Of a stretch of 36,607 nucleotides of DNA, positions 21,995-32,300 are shown one piece after another. The notes beneath the pieces were generated by a model that was not told the origin of the DNA, ran no database searches, and was given only the letters and a program-made list of their open reading frames with translations. A program made the translations under genes and the position numbers. Position 1 is the stretch's first letter. Every line of letters begins with the position of its first letter. Source of the stretch: Streptomyces dioscori (GTDB taxonomy: Bacteria > Actinomycetota > Actinomycetes > Streptomycetales > Streptomycetaceae); assembly GCF_003024195.1 (NCBI RefSeq), contig NZ_KZ679058.1, forward strand, positions 108,218-144,824, read 5' to 3'.

Positions 21995-22654
21995 TCAGTC
22001 CCGGCGGGCGGCGATGAAGTCGGTGAAGAGCGTGCTCGCCGCCAGCAGTGCCACCGCGACGGCCGCGCACCCCGCCGTCGCCGGCAGCAGGCCGGGGGCG
22101 TCGGGCGTGTACGCCAGGAGACGGATCAGCCGGTTGATCGGCGGCAGGCCCTGCGTGAAACTGAGCGCCGCCATGAGTACCAGGGCCGTGACCAGCGCGT
22201 AGCCGGTGCGGCGGATCACCAGGCGGGACACGATCAGACCGATCGCCACCCCGGTGCTCGCACCCGTCAACTGGGCCAGCACACCGACCATGAGGTCGTC
22301 GGGGGTGATCGAGTGGTCGCCTATCAGCAAGGGGGCGAAGAGCAGCACGCCGGAGACGAGGAGACTCATGGCCAGGGCCACCAGCACGGTCGCGAGGAGC
22401 ACGGAGCGCGATCGGCCGGCGTGGACCACGGAGATGACGCGCCGCACCGGGTCCTCGACGTTCACCAGGGCGGCGGTCAGCCAGGCCGAGCAGACGAACA
22501 GCACGCCCGAGACGGGCCCGTAGATCGCCGCCACCGGTACCGAGTCGGAACTTCCGGTGAAGATGACGGCCACGGCGACGAACAGCAGCATCGGATGCAT
22601 GTAGCGCTGCGAATGCAGCATGACCGCCATGGTGTAGCGGCACAGCGCGATCAT
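21995..22654 (-). CDS. ABC transporter permease subunit
   Basis: A 219-residue membrane protein with six hydrophobic segments (about 21-34, 41-64, 84-111, 121-145, 151-166, 188-210). It is the size of a half-type export permease. Its ATG overlaps the ATPase stop codon by 4 bp (22651-22654), so the two are translationally coupled and form one transporter. The substrate is unknown; proximity to the NRPS suggests export of, or self-resistance to, the peptide product, but the gene could also lie just outside the cluster. Confidence 0.85.
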   Translation of the reverse strand: MIALCRYTMAVMLHSQRYMHPMLLFVAVAVIFTGSSDSVPVAAIYGPVSGVLFVCSAWLTAALVNVEDPVRRVISVVHAGRSRSVLLATVLVALAMSLLVSGVLLFAPLLIGDHSITPDDLMVGVLAQLTGASTGVAIGLIVSRLVIRRTGYALVTALVLMAALSFTQGLPPINRLIRLLAYTPDAPGLLPATAGCAAVAVALLAASTLFTDFIAARRD

Positions 22655-23523
22655 GAAGCACCGCCGTGGACGGAGACCTGAGAGGTGTGCACCATGCCCG
22701 CTTCCACCATCGACCAGCCCTCGCGCAGGGCGGCCAGGATCAGTTCGTCCGCGTACGCGCTGGTGACATGGATCGTGGTGTGCGCGCCGTTGTCGTGCGC
22801 GGTGACCACGCCGGCGCAGGACCGCCAGTCCGCGGTGCGGGGAATCCCGTACTCGTTCACCGGTGCCCGGAGGACGAGCCGGGTCTCCGTCGGCCGTGTC
22901 ATGCGGGTGGGGTTCTCGTCGAGGGTCACGCTCCCCCCGGCGACCCGGTAGATCCGGGTGGCGTTCGCCCGGACCACCGACTCGCGGTGGTCGGTGAACA
23001 CGAGGGTGCCGCCCGCCCGGGTGATCTCGTTCATGATCTCCGCCAGGACGCCGTGCGCCGAACTGTCCAGTCCGGACCAGGGCTCGTCCAGGACGAGCAG
23101 TTGCGGGGGGACCATCAGCGCCTGTGCCAGGGCGACCTTCTGTGCGTTTCCCTTGGACAGTGCGCGCAGAGCCGTGTCGGCGCCGCCGACCAGGGCGAGC
23201 CGTTCGAGTAACGACTCGGCACGCCGTCCGGCCGCCTCGCCCCGCAGGCCGCTGACCCGGCCCATATGGGTCAGGTAGTCGAGTGCCGACATCCGCTCGT
23301 CGGGCGGAAACCGGTCGGGCACGTAGCCGATCAGGGCCGGACGGTCCGTCACCCGGCCCGTGGTCGGCCGCGTCACACCGACCACGATTCTCAGAAGTGT
23401 GGACTTTCCCGATCCGTTGCCGCCACTGAACGCGATCAGTTCGCCGGGGGGCAGATCCACCTGCACATGGGTGAGGACCCATGTCTGTCGTCCGTAGCGT
23501 TTGCCGATGTCGCGCAGCTTCAC
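22651..23523 (-). CDS. ABC transporter ATP-binding protein
   Basis: A 290-residue ATPase subunit. Walker A is GGNGSGKST (34-42), the signature motif is LSKGN (122-126; Ser-Lys-Gly in place of SGG), Walker B is LLVLDE (142-147), followed by PWSGLD and the switch His in VFTDHRE. The last about 80 residues form a C-terminal extension beyond the core. It matches the drug/lantibiotic-export type. The start is GTG with GAGAGGA upstream. The gene precedes and overlaps its permease. The 260 bp upstream include an imperfect inverted repeat GGTAACT (23584-23590) / AGTTAACC (23610-23617), a possible operator. Confidence 0.92.
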   Translation of the reverse strand: MKLRDIGKRYGRQTWVLTHVQVDLPPGELIAFSGGNGSGKSTLLRIVVGVTRPTTGRVTDRPALIGYVPDRFPPDERMSALDYLTHMGRVSGLRGEAAGRRAESLLERLALVGGADTALRALSKGNAQKVALAQALMVPPQLLVLDEPWSGLDSSAHGVLAEIMNEITRAGGTLVFTDHRESVVRANATRIYRVAGGSVTLDENPTRMTRPTETRLVLRAPVNEYGIPRTADWRSCAGVVTAHDNGAHTTIHVTSAYADELILAALREGWSMVEAGMVHTSQVSVHGGAS

Positions 23524-23784
23524 ACCCGGTCCTCTCCCCTCGGTGACACCGCGCGCCGAGCATGCTGCACAGGTGGTCCGAGCGGTAACTCGATGGTCGC
23601 GCCTGGCTCAGTTAACCACAGCTGATCACCCGCCCGGACGGGTTCCCGGCAGTGTGCCGCCGGGCCTCGGAGAGCCTCGGAGAGCCTGTGGAGGGGCACC
23701 GTCGCCGCATCCGCGACGAGGCGGGCGAGCCGCCGCGGAGCACGGAGGACGGGTGCCGGGAGGACGGTGGTGCGGCGTACAAGG

Positions 23785-25071
23785 TCACTGAAGCACCGCG
23801 CAGTTGCGCAACAGGCCCACGGGAGGCTCCCCGGAGCGCCAGTCGGCGGCCGGGACGACGCTCACCGGTGCGGCGGGGGAGAGCAGGGCCTGCTCGGCGA
23901 TCCTGCGCCGGCCGCCTCCGGTGATGTTGAGGAGAACCGTCGCGTCCCGGGGCACGGTTCCGTCGGCCACCGACTGACGCAGGCAGGCGACGGCGACCGC
24001 GGCGGCGGGTTCGATGTCGATGTGTTCCATGTCGGCGAACAGGGCCCTGGCGGCGTCGGCCGCCGTGCGGTCGGCGACCAGCATGTCGCCCGCGCTCTCG
24101 ACGAGGCAGTCGCGCACGCCGCCGCGTGTCCCGTACGGGGGGTGTCGGTTGGTCAGCTCGGGTGCGAAGACCTGGGGTGGCGCGGTCAGGTGTGCCTGCC
24201 GGGTCCTGGTGCCTCGCCAGGCGTCGTACAGGGGTGCCATGGCCGCGTTCTGGCACAGCATCAGCCGTGGCGGGGTCTCTGCGAGGCCTGCCTCCACCAG
24301 TCTGCGCGCGGCCTCGTGGACGCCGATCGCGCCCGCGCCGCTGCCGACGGCCTGGAAGTAGAAGTCCGGCATCCGCGGTAACGCCTCGATCGCCGCCAGC
24401 AGCACCGTGGCCAGTCCGGCCCTGCGGGCGACATTCCTGGTCCCGCCTTCGAGCCGGCCGCCGAGTGCCCGGGAGAGGGAGTCGGCGAAATCGATCGCGT
24501 CGGAGTAGTCGGCCTGTTCGAGCGCGATCAACCGTACCCAGGGCGCCGGCGGCTCGCGCAGCATGAGCGCGCCGAGGCCCCCCGCGGGAACGACGATGAC
24601 ACACGGCACGTGGCACCGGGAGGCCAGAACGGCGAAGGCCACGGCCGTGTTGCCGGCCGAGGACACCACCAGTGTCGGCGGATCGTCCGGCAGCCGTGCC
24701 AGGACGCTGTACGCCTCCAACTCCTTGAACGTTCCCGTTTCGAGGGTGCAACCACGTTCCGGCCAATATCCGTTGAACGCGATCCACAGGTTGCGCAGGC
24801 CGAGGAATTCGGCGAGTCCGATGCTGCGGTACATGACTGTTCCGCCCGCCCCGGGCAACTCCCGCCGGACGGGCAGCCAGTCGCGATAGCGGAACAGCCC
24901 CGTCCGGGCGAGGTCGGGTGTGAAGCCCTTCGCCGCGTACTCGACGCGCAGGAGCGTGCGTTCGTGGTCCGCCGGGCATTCGAGCAGCAGACCGTCGTCG
25001 GTCGTTCGCCGGGCGCACACCGGACAGAGCAGGTTGTGGTGCGGTGCGTTCAGAGGTGCCTCGCTGGGCAC
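23785..25071 (-). CDS. Cysteate synthase-like PLP enzyme
   Basis: A 428-residue fold-type II PLP enzyme of the threonine synthase group, closest by eye to the cysteate synthase of Methanosarcina coenzyme M synthesis (O-phosphoserine + sulfite to L-cysteate + phosphate). Shared features: an N-terminal CPVC...C half zinc-ribbon (about 16-32), WLPVRRELP, IAFNGYWPERG, the PLP lysine K116 in TGTFKELEA, SSAGNTA (phosphate loop), RNVARRAG, MPDFYFQAVGSG, LTNRHPPYGTRGG and NITGGG. The GTG at 25071 has GGGGGA 5 nt upstream and gives an N-terminus like the archaeal enzyme; an ATG at 25149 would add 26 residues. Next to an NRPS it probably makes an unusual amino acid, cysteate or another beta-substituted alanine. 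Primary threonine synthesis is less likely. Confidence 0.85.
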   Translation of the reverse strand: MPSEAPLNAPHHNLLCPVCARRTTDDGLLLECPADHERTLLRVEYAAKGFTPDLARTGLFRYRDWLPVRRELPGAGGTVMYRSIGLAEFLGLRNLWIAFNGYWPERGCTLETGTFKELEAYSVLARLPDDPPTLVVSSAGNTAVAFAVLASRCHVPCVIVVPAGGLGALMLREPPAPWVRLIALEQADYSDAIDFADSLSRALGGRLEGGTRNVARRAGLATVLLAAIEALPRMPDFYFQAVGSGAGAIGVHEAARRLVEAGLAETPPRLMLCQNAAMAPLYDAWRGTRTRQAHLTAPPQVFAPELTNRHPPYGTRGGVRDCLVESAGDMLVADRTAADAARALFADMEHIDIEPAAAVAVACLRQSVADGTVPRDATVLLNITGGGRRRIAEQALLSPAAPVSVVPAADWRSGEPPVGLLRNCAVLQ

Positions 25072-25256
25072 AGGGGTCCCCCGTGATGTGATGGCGCACG
25101 TGTTCCGTGCGGGCAGGACGAAGGCCGGGTTCTCCGGCCGGGCGTCCATCGGCGGCCGACGGACATGCCGACGTCACCGGCGTCCGGCAGCAGCCGTACC
25201 GGCCCGTGGGCATGAGGGTGCGCGGACGGTGTGCCGCCGCGGTGTGCTGAGAGGTT

Positions 25257-25295
25257 CCCGCTCCGCGGCCACCCGTCGGGCGGTCACGGAGCGGG
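25257..25295 (-). terminator. Candidate terminator after MbtH
   Basis: CCCGCTCCG (25257-25265) and CGGAGCGGG (25287-25295) form a perfect 9-bp stem with a 21-nt loop, directly after the MbtH stop codon at 25302. It would separate MbtH from the cysteate synthase-like gene, which then needs its own promoter within about 190 bp. Confidence 0.5.
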
Positions 25296-25301
25296 CCGAG
25301 G

Positions 25302-25538
25302 TCAGGCGGTGCGGGACCGCTCCGCGGCGTCCGCCTCCATGGCGTCCACAAGGCTCTTCGGCCGCATGTCCGTCCAGTTGCGCTCGATGTGCTCGACGCA
25401 GGTCTGGTGATCGCTCTCTTCGAGTTCGACGGACCAGCCCTCGGGAACCTCGGCGAAGCTCGGCCAGAGCGAGTACTGGCGCTCGTCGTTGACCAGGACC
25501 AGGAAGCGTCCCTCAACGTCGTCGAACGGGTTGCTCAT
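25302..25538 (-). CDS. MbtH family protein
   Basis: A 78-residue MbtH-like protein, the small partner that binds NRPS adenylation domains and aids their folding and activity. The signature is complete: NPFDD at the N-terminus, NDERQYSLWPSFAEVPEGW (about 17-35) and HIERNWTDMRPKSL (about 50-63) with the conserved tryptophans. The ATG at 25538 has GGAGGAAG just upstream; a longer frame upstream is not supported. It is divergent from the NRPS, whereas MbtH genes are usually co-directional with their NRPS. Confidence 0.96.
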   Translation of the reverse strand: MSNPFDDVEGRFLVLVNDERQYSLWPSFAEVPEGWSVELEESDHQTCVEHIERNWTDMRPKSLVDAMEADAAERSRTA

Positions 25539-25918
25539 CTTCTTCCTCCCCGTGACCAGGCACGCTGTGACGCGGCCCGACTGTCCCTTGTGCGCCGGGG
25601 CGGCCCGGGACACCTCTCCTGGCCGCCTCATGAGACGCGCGAGCCACATCCTGCCCCGCCAGTTGCTCGCCTACTACGCTCCGAACACGTCTGGCCAGAA
25701 CTCATTCCTGTGGCCAGGAAAGACGGTTGACCCTCGTCCGGCCCTGGGGAAGCATCTGGCGGTGAGTGGCCCGATGTCACGCAGATCTCATGCGTTTCAC
25801 CGGTCACCAACGGGGGTTCAGCTGTCTGCCAACGTTGTCGTTGGGCGGATCTGCAGTCATGCCCCCGAGTCGGTGCCCACAGCACCCGGCTTCGCCGTCG
25901 GCTCGGGAGGGGACGAAC
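25539..25918. promoter_or_regulatory. 380-bp divergent region with palindromes
   Basis: This stretch separates MbtH from the plus-strand peptide/NRPS side. It contains TCTGGCCAGA (25690-25699), the inverted repeat TTCCTG-TGGC-CAGGAA (25705-25720) sharing the TGGCCAG core, and CCAACG-TTGT-CGTTGG (25829-25844). TTGACC at 25727 with AAGCAT 17 bp on is a weak promoter candidate. They are plausible binding sites for a cluster regulator, which is not in the window. Confidence 0.5.
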
Positions 25919-26110
25919 ATGGGTGGTCGTCGGATCAAGTCGTTCGTGATGCCCGGCGAGGGCACCGCGGGCCGGCCGGGCGCCGATCCCGCCGGACACG
26001 CACCCGGGACGACGGGACGCGTCGCGGGCTCAGGAACGGGAAGAGACGGCGCCGACAACTCCTCCCACCTGTTCTGGCCGCTGCACGAACTCCGAGGCCG
26101 AGTCCCTTGA
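25919..26110 (+). CDS. Possible 63-aa peptide upstream of the NRPS
   Basis: An ORF starting MGGRRIKSFVMPGEG and ending SSHLFWPLHELRGRVP, with a Gly/Ala/Pro/Thr-rich middle. The ribosome-binding site GGGAGGGG, 6 nt before the ATG, is among the best in the window, and third positions are about three quarters G/C, a little lower than in neighbouring genes. It has no signal peptide and no cysteine. I do not recognise it: it might be a small accessory protein, a leader ORF for the NRPS transcript, a ribosomal-peptide precursor, or chance. A 256-bp gap without other features follows before the NRPS ATG. Confidence 0.4.
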   Translation: MGGRRIKSFVMPGEGTAGRPGADPAGHAPGTTGRVAGSGTGRDGADNSSHLFWPLHELRGRVP

Positions 26111-26366
26111 TGTCCTGACCCGCACCCGCATCCACCCTTCACGCTCACACCCGCATCAAGACAACACCGACTGAGTTCTCGCCGGGCCGGAGTCCTGCTG
26201 GACCACGTGCCGCCCTCCTGGCTGCGCGCCCGGCCGTCATCGATGCCACGCAGCCACCGTTCGCCCAGGTCAGGCGGACATGCCGCGGTGCCCTGGACGA
26301 AGCGCCCAGGTGCCACGACTACCCGAGGAACCCGCACAGCACGTAACCACCACGGGGGTACGACAC

Positions 26367-29300
26367 ATGAACCGGACTGCCGAAGAAGATCCGCGAGACC
26401 AGCTGGTGCGCGATCTGATCACCGATGTGCTGGGGCGACCCGTGGACCTCGGGGCCGACTTCATCGACCTCGGCGGCGACTCCCTCCTCGCCGCCCGTCT
26501 GACCGCCAGGGTGGGCGCCCTGCTCGGAGTGGAACTGTCGGTGCTGACGGTGTTCGAGGCGCCGACCATCGCCGACCTGGTGCGCGAGATCCGCGAGGCG
26601 GCGGACCCCGGGCACCCCGCACTACGGCGCGTACACCGCTCGGACCGGATGCCGCTGTCCTTCGCGCAGCAGCGTCTGTGGTTCCTGCACCAGCTGGAGG
26701 ACGCGAGCCCGGTCTACAACATCCCGACGGTCCTGCGGCTGACGGGCGAGCCGGATCCGGTCGCGCTGCGCCTCGCGCTCGGGGACGTGGTGGCCAGGCA
26801 CGAGTCCTTGCGGACGGTGTTCACGGAGGCCGACGGGACTCCCGTACAGACGGTGCTGCCCCCCGACACCCCGGTGCCGTTCACCGCGCTCGACGTGCCC
26901 GCCGACCGGCTGGAGGCAGCGGTGGGCACGGCCGTCGGCCACCGGTTCGACCTGACCGCCCGGATCCCCGTGGCCGCGTGGCTGCTGCGCCGCGCCGACA
27001 CCCCCGCGGACCCCGTGTCGGTGCTCGTACTGGTGATCCACCACATCGCCAGCGACGGCTGGTCCCTGGGGCCGCTGCTGCGCGACCTGTCCCGGGCCTA
27101 CGCCGCGCGCGTGGGCGGCGACGCCCCGGCGCTGCCGGAACTGCCGGTGCAGTACGCGGACTACGCGGTGTGGCAGCGCGAACTCCTCGGGGATCCCGGC
27201 GACCCGGACAGCCCGCTCGCGACCCAGACGCGTTACTGGAAGGACGCGCTCGCCGGACTGCCCGACCAGGTCGGACTGCCGGGCGACCGGCCCCGGCCCG
27301 CGATCGCCTCACGCGCCGGGGCCACCATCGACGTACCGATCGGTCCGCGGACCCACGCACGGATCGTGGCCGCGGCGCGCGCCGCGGGCGTGAGCGTGTT
27401 CATGATGTTCCACGCCGCGCTCGCGGGAGTGCTGACCCGGCTGGGCGCGGGTACCGACATCCCGATCGGTTCCCCGGTGGCCGGCCGCGCCGACGAGGCG
27501 CTGGACGAATCGATCGGGTTCTTCGTCAACACGCTGGTCCTGCGGACCGACACCTCCGGCGACCCGGCCTTCGGCGAGTTGCTGCGCCGGGTGCGCGAGA
27601 CCGCGCTGTCGGCGTACGTCAACCAGGACGTACCGTTCGAGCAGTTGGTGGAGGCGCTCAACCCGAGCCGCTCACTGGCACGCCACCCGTTGTTCCAGAT
27701 CATGCTGGTGCTGCAGAAGGACGTCGAGGCCGGACTGGACCTTCCCGGCCTCGACGCGGTGAGGGAACTCCCGCCCCGCACCACCGCCCGTTTCGACATC
27801 ACGGTCAGTCTGCTGGAGAGGCACACGCCGGACGGCGCCCCCGACGGCATCCGCTGCCGGGTCGAGTACAGCACCGACCTGTACGACCGGTCCACGATCG
27901 AGAACCTGATCGGGCGCTGGGTGCGCCTGGTCGACGCGGGCGCCGCCGACCCCGCCCGCAGGCTGGGCGAGATCGATCTGCTGTCACCCGACGAGCGGCT
28001 CCAGGTCCTCACACGGTGGAACGACACGTCGGCCACCGTGCCGGACGTCCCGGTGCACGTCCTGTTCGAGCGGCAGGCCGCACGGACACCGGACGCCGTG
28101 GCCGTGGTGTTCGAGGACCGCGCCGTGACCTACGCAGAGCTGAACGCCGGTGCGAACCGGCTGGCGCGGCGGCTCGTCGAACTGGGCGCGGGACCGGAGC
28201 GGATCGTCGCGCTGACGCTGCCCCGGTCGGTGGAGATGGTCGTCGCCCTGCTGGCCGTCATGAAGTCCGGCGCCGCCTACCTCCCGATCGACCCCGAGTT
28301 CCCCGACGACCGGGTCCGGTACATGCTGGACGACGCCGGTCCGGTCTGTCTGCTCACCCTGTCCGAGGCGGCGGCGCACCAGGACACGGAGGGAACGCCC
28401 CGGCTGGTGCTGGACGACCCCCTGACCGCCGACTCACTGCGCCCGTACGCCGGCCACGACGTCGTCGACGCCGAGCGGACGGCCGCCCTGACCCCGGCGC
28501 ATCCCGTCTACGTCAGCTACACCTCGGGCACCACCGGCAGGCCCAAGGGAACCGTGGTGCCGCACCGCGGAGTGACCAACCGGCTGGTGTGGATGATCGA
28601 GCGGTACGGGCTGTCCCCGCGGGACCGCGTCCTCCAGAAGACGCCCTACGGTTTCGACGTCTCGGCCTGGGAGTTCTTCTGCACGCTGGCCTCCGGCGCG
28701 ACCCTGGTCGTGGCCCGTCCGGGAGGGCACCGTGATGCGGAGTACGTCGCCGGGCTCATCCGCCGCGAGCGGGTCACCGTGGCGCACTTCGTGCCGTCGA
28801 TGCTGCGGTCGTTCCTGAACCGGTCCGCGCCCGAGGACCTCCCGGACCTGCGCGCGGTCTTCTGCAGCGGCGAGGCACTGACCGCCGACCTCCAGACACA
28901 GTTCCACGCGACCTTCTCGGCGAGCCTGCACAACTTCTACGGCCCGACCGAGGCCTCCATCGAGGTCACGGCATGGGACTGTCCCCGTGCCGCTCCCGAC
29001 GGCGCGCCGCCCATCGGCGCGCCGATCACCAACGTCCGGGTGTACGTGCTCGACGACACGCTGCACCCGGTGCCACCGGGGGTGGCGGGCGAGCTGTACC
29101 TGGCGGGCGTCTGCGTGACCCGTGGCTATCTCGGCCGCCCCGTACTGACGGCGGACCGCTTCGTCGCCTGTCCGTTCGGCGGGGCGGGCGAGCGCATGTA
29201 CCGCACCGGCGACATCGTCCGGTGGCGGGCGGACGGCAACCTGGAGTACCTCGGCCGTGCCGACCACCAGGTGAAGATCCGCGGATTCCGGGTCGAGCCC

Positions 29301-32300
29301 GGTGAGGTGGAGGCCGAACTGGCCGCCCATCCCGCCGTGACCGAGGCGCTGGTCCTCGCCCGTGAGGACCAGCCCGGCGATCCCCGCCTCGTCGCCTACG
29401 TCGTGACCGCGGAGGCCGACGACGAACTGCCCTCCGTACTGCGGGAGTTCCTGCGCACGCGCCTGCCCGAGCACCTGGTGCCCGCGGCCCTGGTGCGGCT
29501 GGCCGCGATCCCTCTGACCCCGAGCGGCAAAGCGGACCGCAATGCCCTTCCCGCACCGGACTACGCCGCCGCGGCGGGTGCCGGCGGGGCTCCGCGCACC
29601 GGGCGGGAGGAGCAGTTGCGCGAGCTGGTCGCCGAGGTCCTCGGGCTGGCGGAGGGCAGCGTCGGCGTCGACGACGGCTTCTTCGACCTCGGCGGACACT
29701 CGCTGCTCGCGACACGGCTGGTGGCCCGCGTACGTACGGTGCTGGGCGTCGAGCTGTCGGTCCGGTCGGTGTTCGAGGCTCCCACGGTGGCGGGCCTGGC
29801 CCGTCGGACGGTCTCGGCCGCCGAACGGGTGCAGCCGGAACTGCGACCGGTCCCCCGCGAGCCGCACATGCCGGTGTCGTTCGCCCAGCAGCGCCTCTGG
29901 TTCCTGGGGCAGCTGGACGGGCAGAGCGCGGTGTACAACATCCCGGTCGTCCTGCGGCTGACCGGCGGCCTCGACGTGACGGCGCTGCGGGACGCGCTGA
30001 CGGACGTCGTCGGCCGCCACGAGTCCCTGCGGACGGTCCTCACCGAGATCGAGGGGACCCCGCGCCAGCTCATCCTCCCCGCGGACGAACCCTTCCCCCT
30101 GTCCGTCACCGACGTGGGTCCCGGTGACGAGGCCGCCGCGGTCCAGGAGGCGATCGGCCACCGATTCGATCTGGCCGCCGAGATCCCCTTACGCGCCTCC
30201 CTGCTGCGCGTCGCGGACGAGGAGCGGCTGCTGGTACTGGTGATGCATCACATCGCCGGTGACGGCTGGTCGATCACCCCGCTGCTGCGGGACCTGTCAC
30301 GCGCCTACGCGGCCCGGCTGGCCCGCACCGAACCCGACTGGCCCCGACTGCCCGTGCAGTACGCGGACTACAGCGTCTGGCAGCGGCGGATGCTGGGCGA
30401 GATCGACGATCCGCGGAGCCCGATCGCGCGACAGACCGACTACTGGGCCGAGGCGCTCGCCGGTCTGCCCGAACAGGTCGGTCTGCCGGGCGGCCCCCGA
30501 CCCGCCGTGGAATCGCTGTCCGGTGCGACCGTGACCTTCGACATCGGACAGGACCTCCACGCCCGCGTCCTCGACACGGCCCGGTCGACGGGCGCCACCG
30601 TGTTCATCGTCGCGCAGGCCGCTCTCGCCGCCCTGTTGACCCGGCTGGGCGCGGGGAACGACATCCCGATCGGCACCCCGGTGGCCGGCCGCACCGACGA
30701 CGCGCTGGACGAACTCGTCGGGTTCTTCGTCAACACCCTCGTACTGCGCACCGACACCAGCGGCGACCCGAGCTTCACCGACCTGGTGCACCGGGTGCGG
30801 GACCGGGCTCTGTCGGCCTACGCGAACCAGGACGTGCCGTTCGAGCGACTGGTGGACGTACTCAACCCGCGCCGCTCCCGGGCGCATCATCCGCTGTTCC
30901 AGATCATGCTGGTGCTGCAGAACAACGCGGAAGGCACCCTGGAACTCCCCGGAGTCGAGGCGAGCCGCGAATACGCCGCCGGCCCGTACGCCCGGTTCGA
31001 CCTCACGTTCAGCATGCGCGAGACACAGGGGCCCGACGGCGAGCCCGCCGGGATCGCCTGCAAGGTGGAGTACCGCACCGATCTCTACGACCGGGAGACC
31101 GTCGAGAGGCTGGGCAGCCGCCTGGTCCGGCTGCTCGACGCCGCCACGGCCGGTCCCGGCCGCCCGATCGGTGCGATCGACCTGCTCACAGCGGAGGAAC
31201 ACCACGACCTGTCCGCCCTGGGGACCGGCGCCCCGCTGACCGCCCCCGCCGAACCGGTCCCCGCCGTGTTCGAGCGCCAGGCCGCCCGCACCCCCGACGC
31301 CACCGCCGTCATCTGGCGGGACGAGCAGCTGACCTATCACCAACTCAACACCCGGGCCAACCGCCTGGCACGCCGTCTGGTCGAGGCGGGCGCGGGCCCC
31401 GAACGCCTCGTCGCCCTCGCGCTGCCCCGCTCGGCCGAGCAGATCGTCGCGCTCCTCGCCGTCCTCAAGACGGGCGCGGGGTACCTGCCCGTCGACCCCG
31501 ACCACCCCGTGCACCGCGTGCGGCTGATGCTCGACGACGCCCGGGCGGTCTGCGTCGTCGCCCCACAGGACACCTGGCCGCGCGAGCTCACCGACCTGCC
31601 CCTGATCCCCGTACGGGAGGACGGCGACGCCGACCGGTCCGGCGAAGACCTCACGGACGTCGAACGGCTCGCCCCGTCCCGGGCCGCACACCCGGCGTAC
31701 GTGATGTACACCTCCGGCTCCACCGGCCTGCCCAAGGGCGTCGTCGTCACCCACGCCGACGTCGTCGCCCTGGCCGGGGCGTCCTGCTTCGCCACGGGAG
31801 CCCACCGGCGGGTACTGGCCCACTCGCCCTCGGCGTTCGACGCCTCCACCTACGAGCTGTGGGTTCCGCTGCTCTCCGGCGGGAGCATCGTCCTCGCACC
31901 CGCGGACCTCGACCCCGGGCTGCTCCGGGCACTGACCGTCCGGCACCAGGTCACCGCCATGTGGCTGACCGCCGGGCTGTTCCAGGTCTTCGCCGACGAG
32001 GCACCCCACTGCTTCGCCGCACTGCGCGAGATATGGACCGGCGGGGCGGTCGTCCCGGCCGCGGCCGTCCGCCGCGTGCTGGCCGCCTGCCCCGGTCTGG
32101 TCGTCGTCGACGGCTACGGGCCCACCGAGACCACCACCTTCGCGACCTGCCATCGCCTCACCGCCCCGGTGCCCGACCGGATCCCCATCGGCACCCCGCT
32201 GTCCGGCGTCCGCGTCCACGTCCTCGACGAGTGGCTGCGACCGGTGCCGGCCGGCACACCGGGAGAGCTCCACCTCAGCGGCGCCGGCCTGGCACGCGGC

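Noticed and set aside
27039..28510. Suspected frameshift in NRPS module 1
   Set aside because: Codon-by-codon checking through C1 and A1 showed one continuous frame; the suspicion came from miscounting.
26207..28735. An 842-codon plus-strand frame overlapping the NRPS start
   Set aside because: It is Arg/Pro/Gly-rich and without motifs. The true frame starts at 26367 and contains the T, C and A domain motifs.
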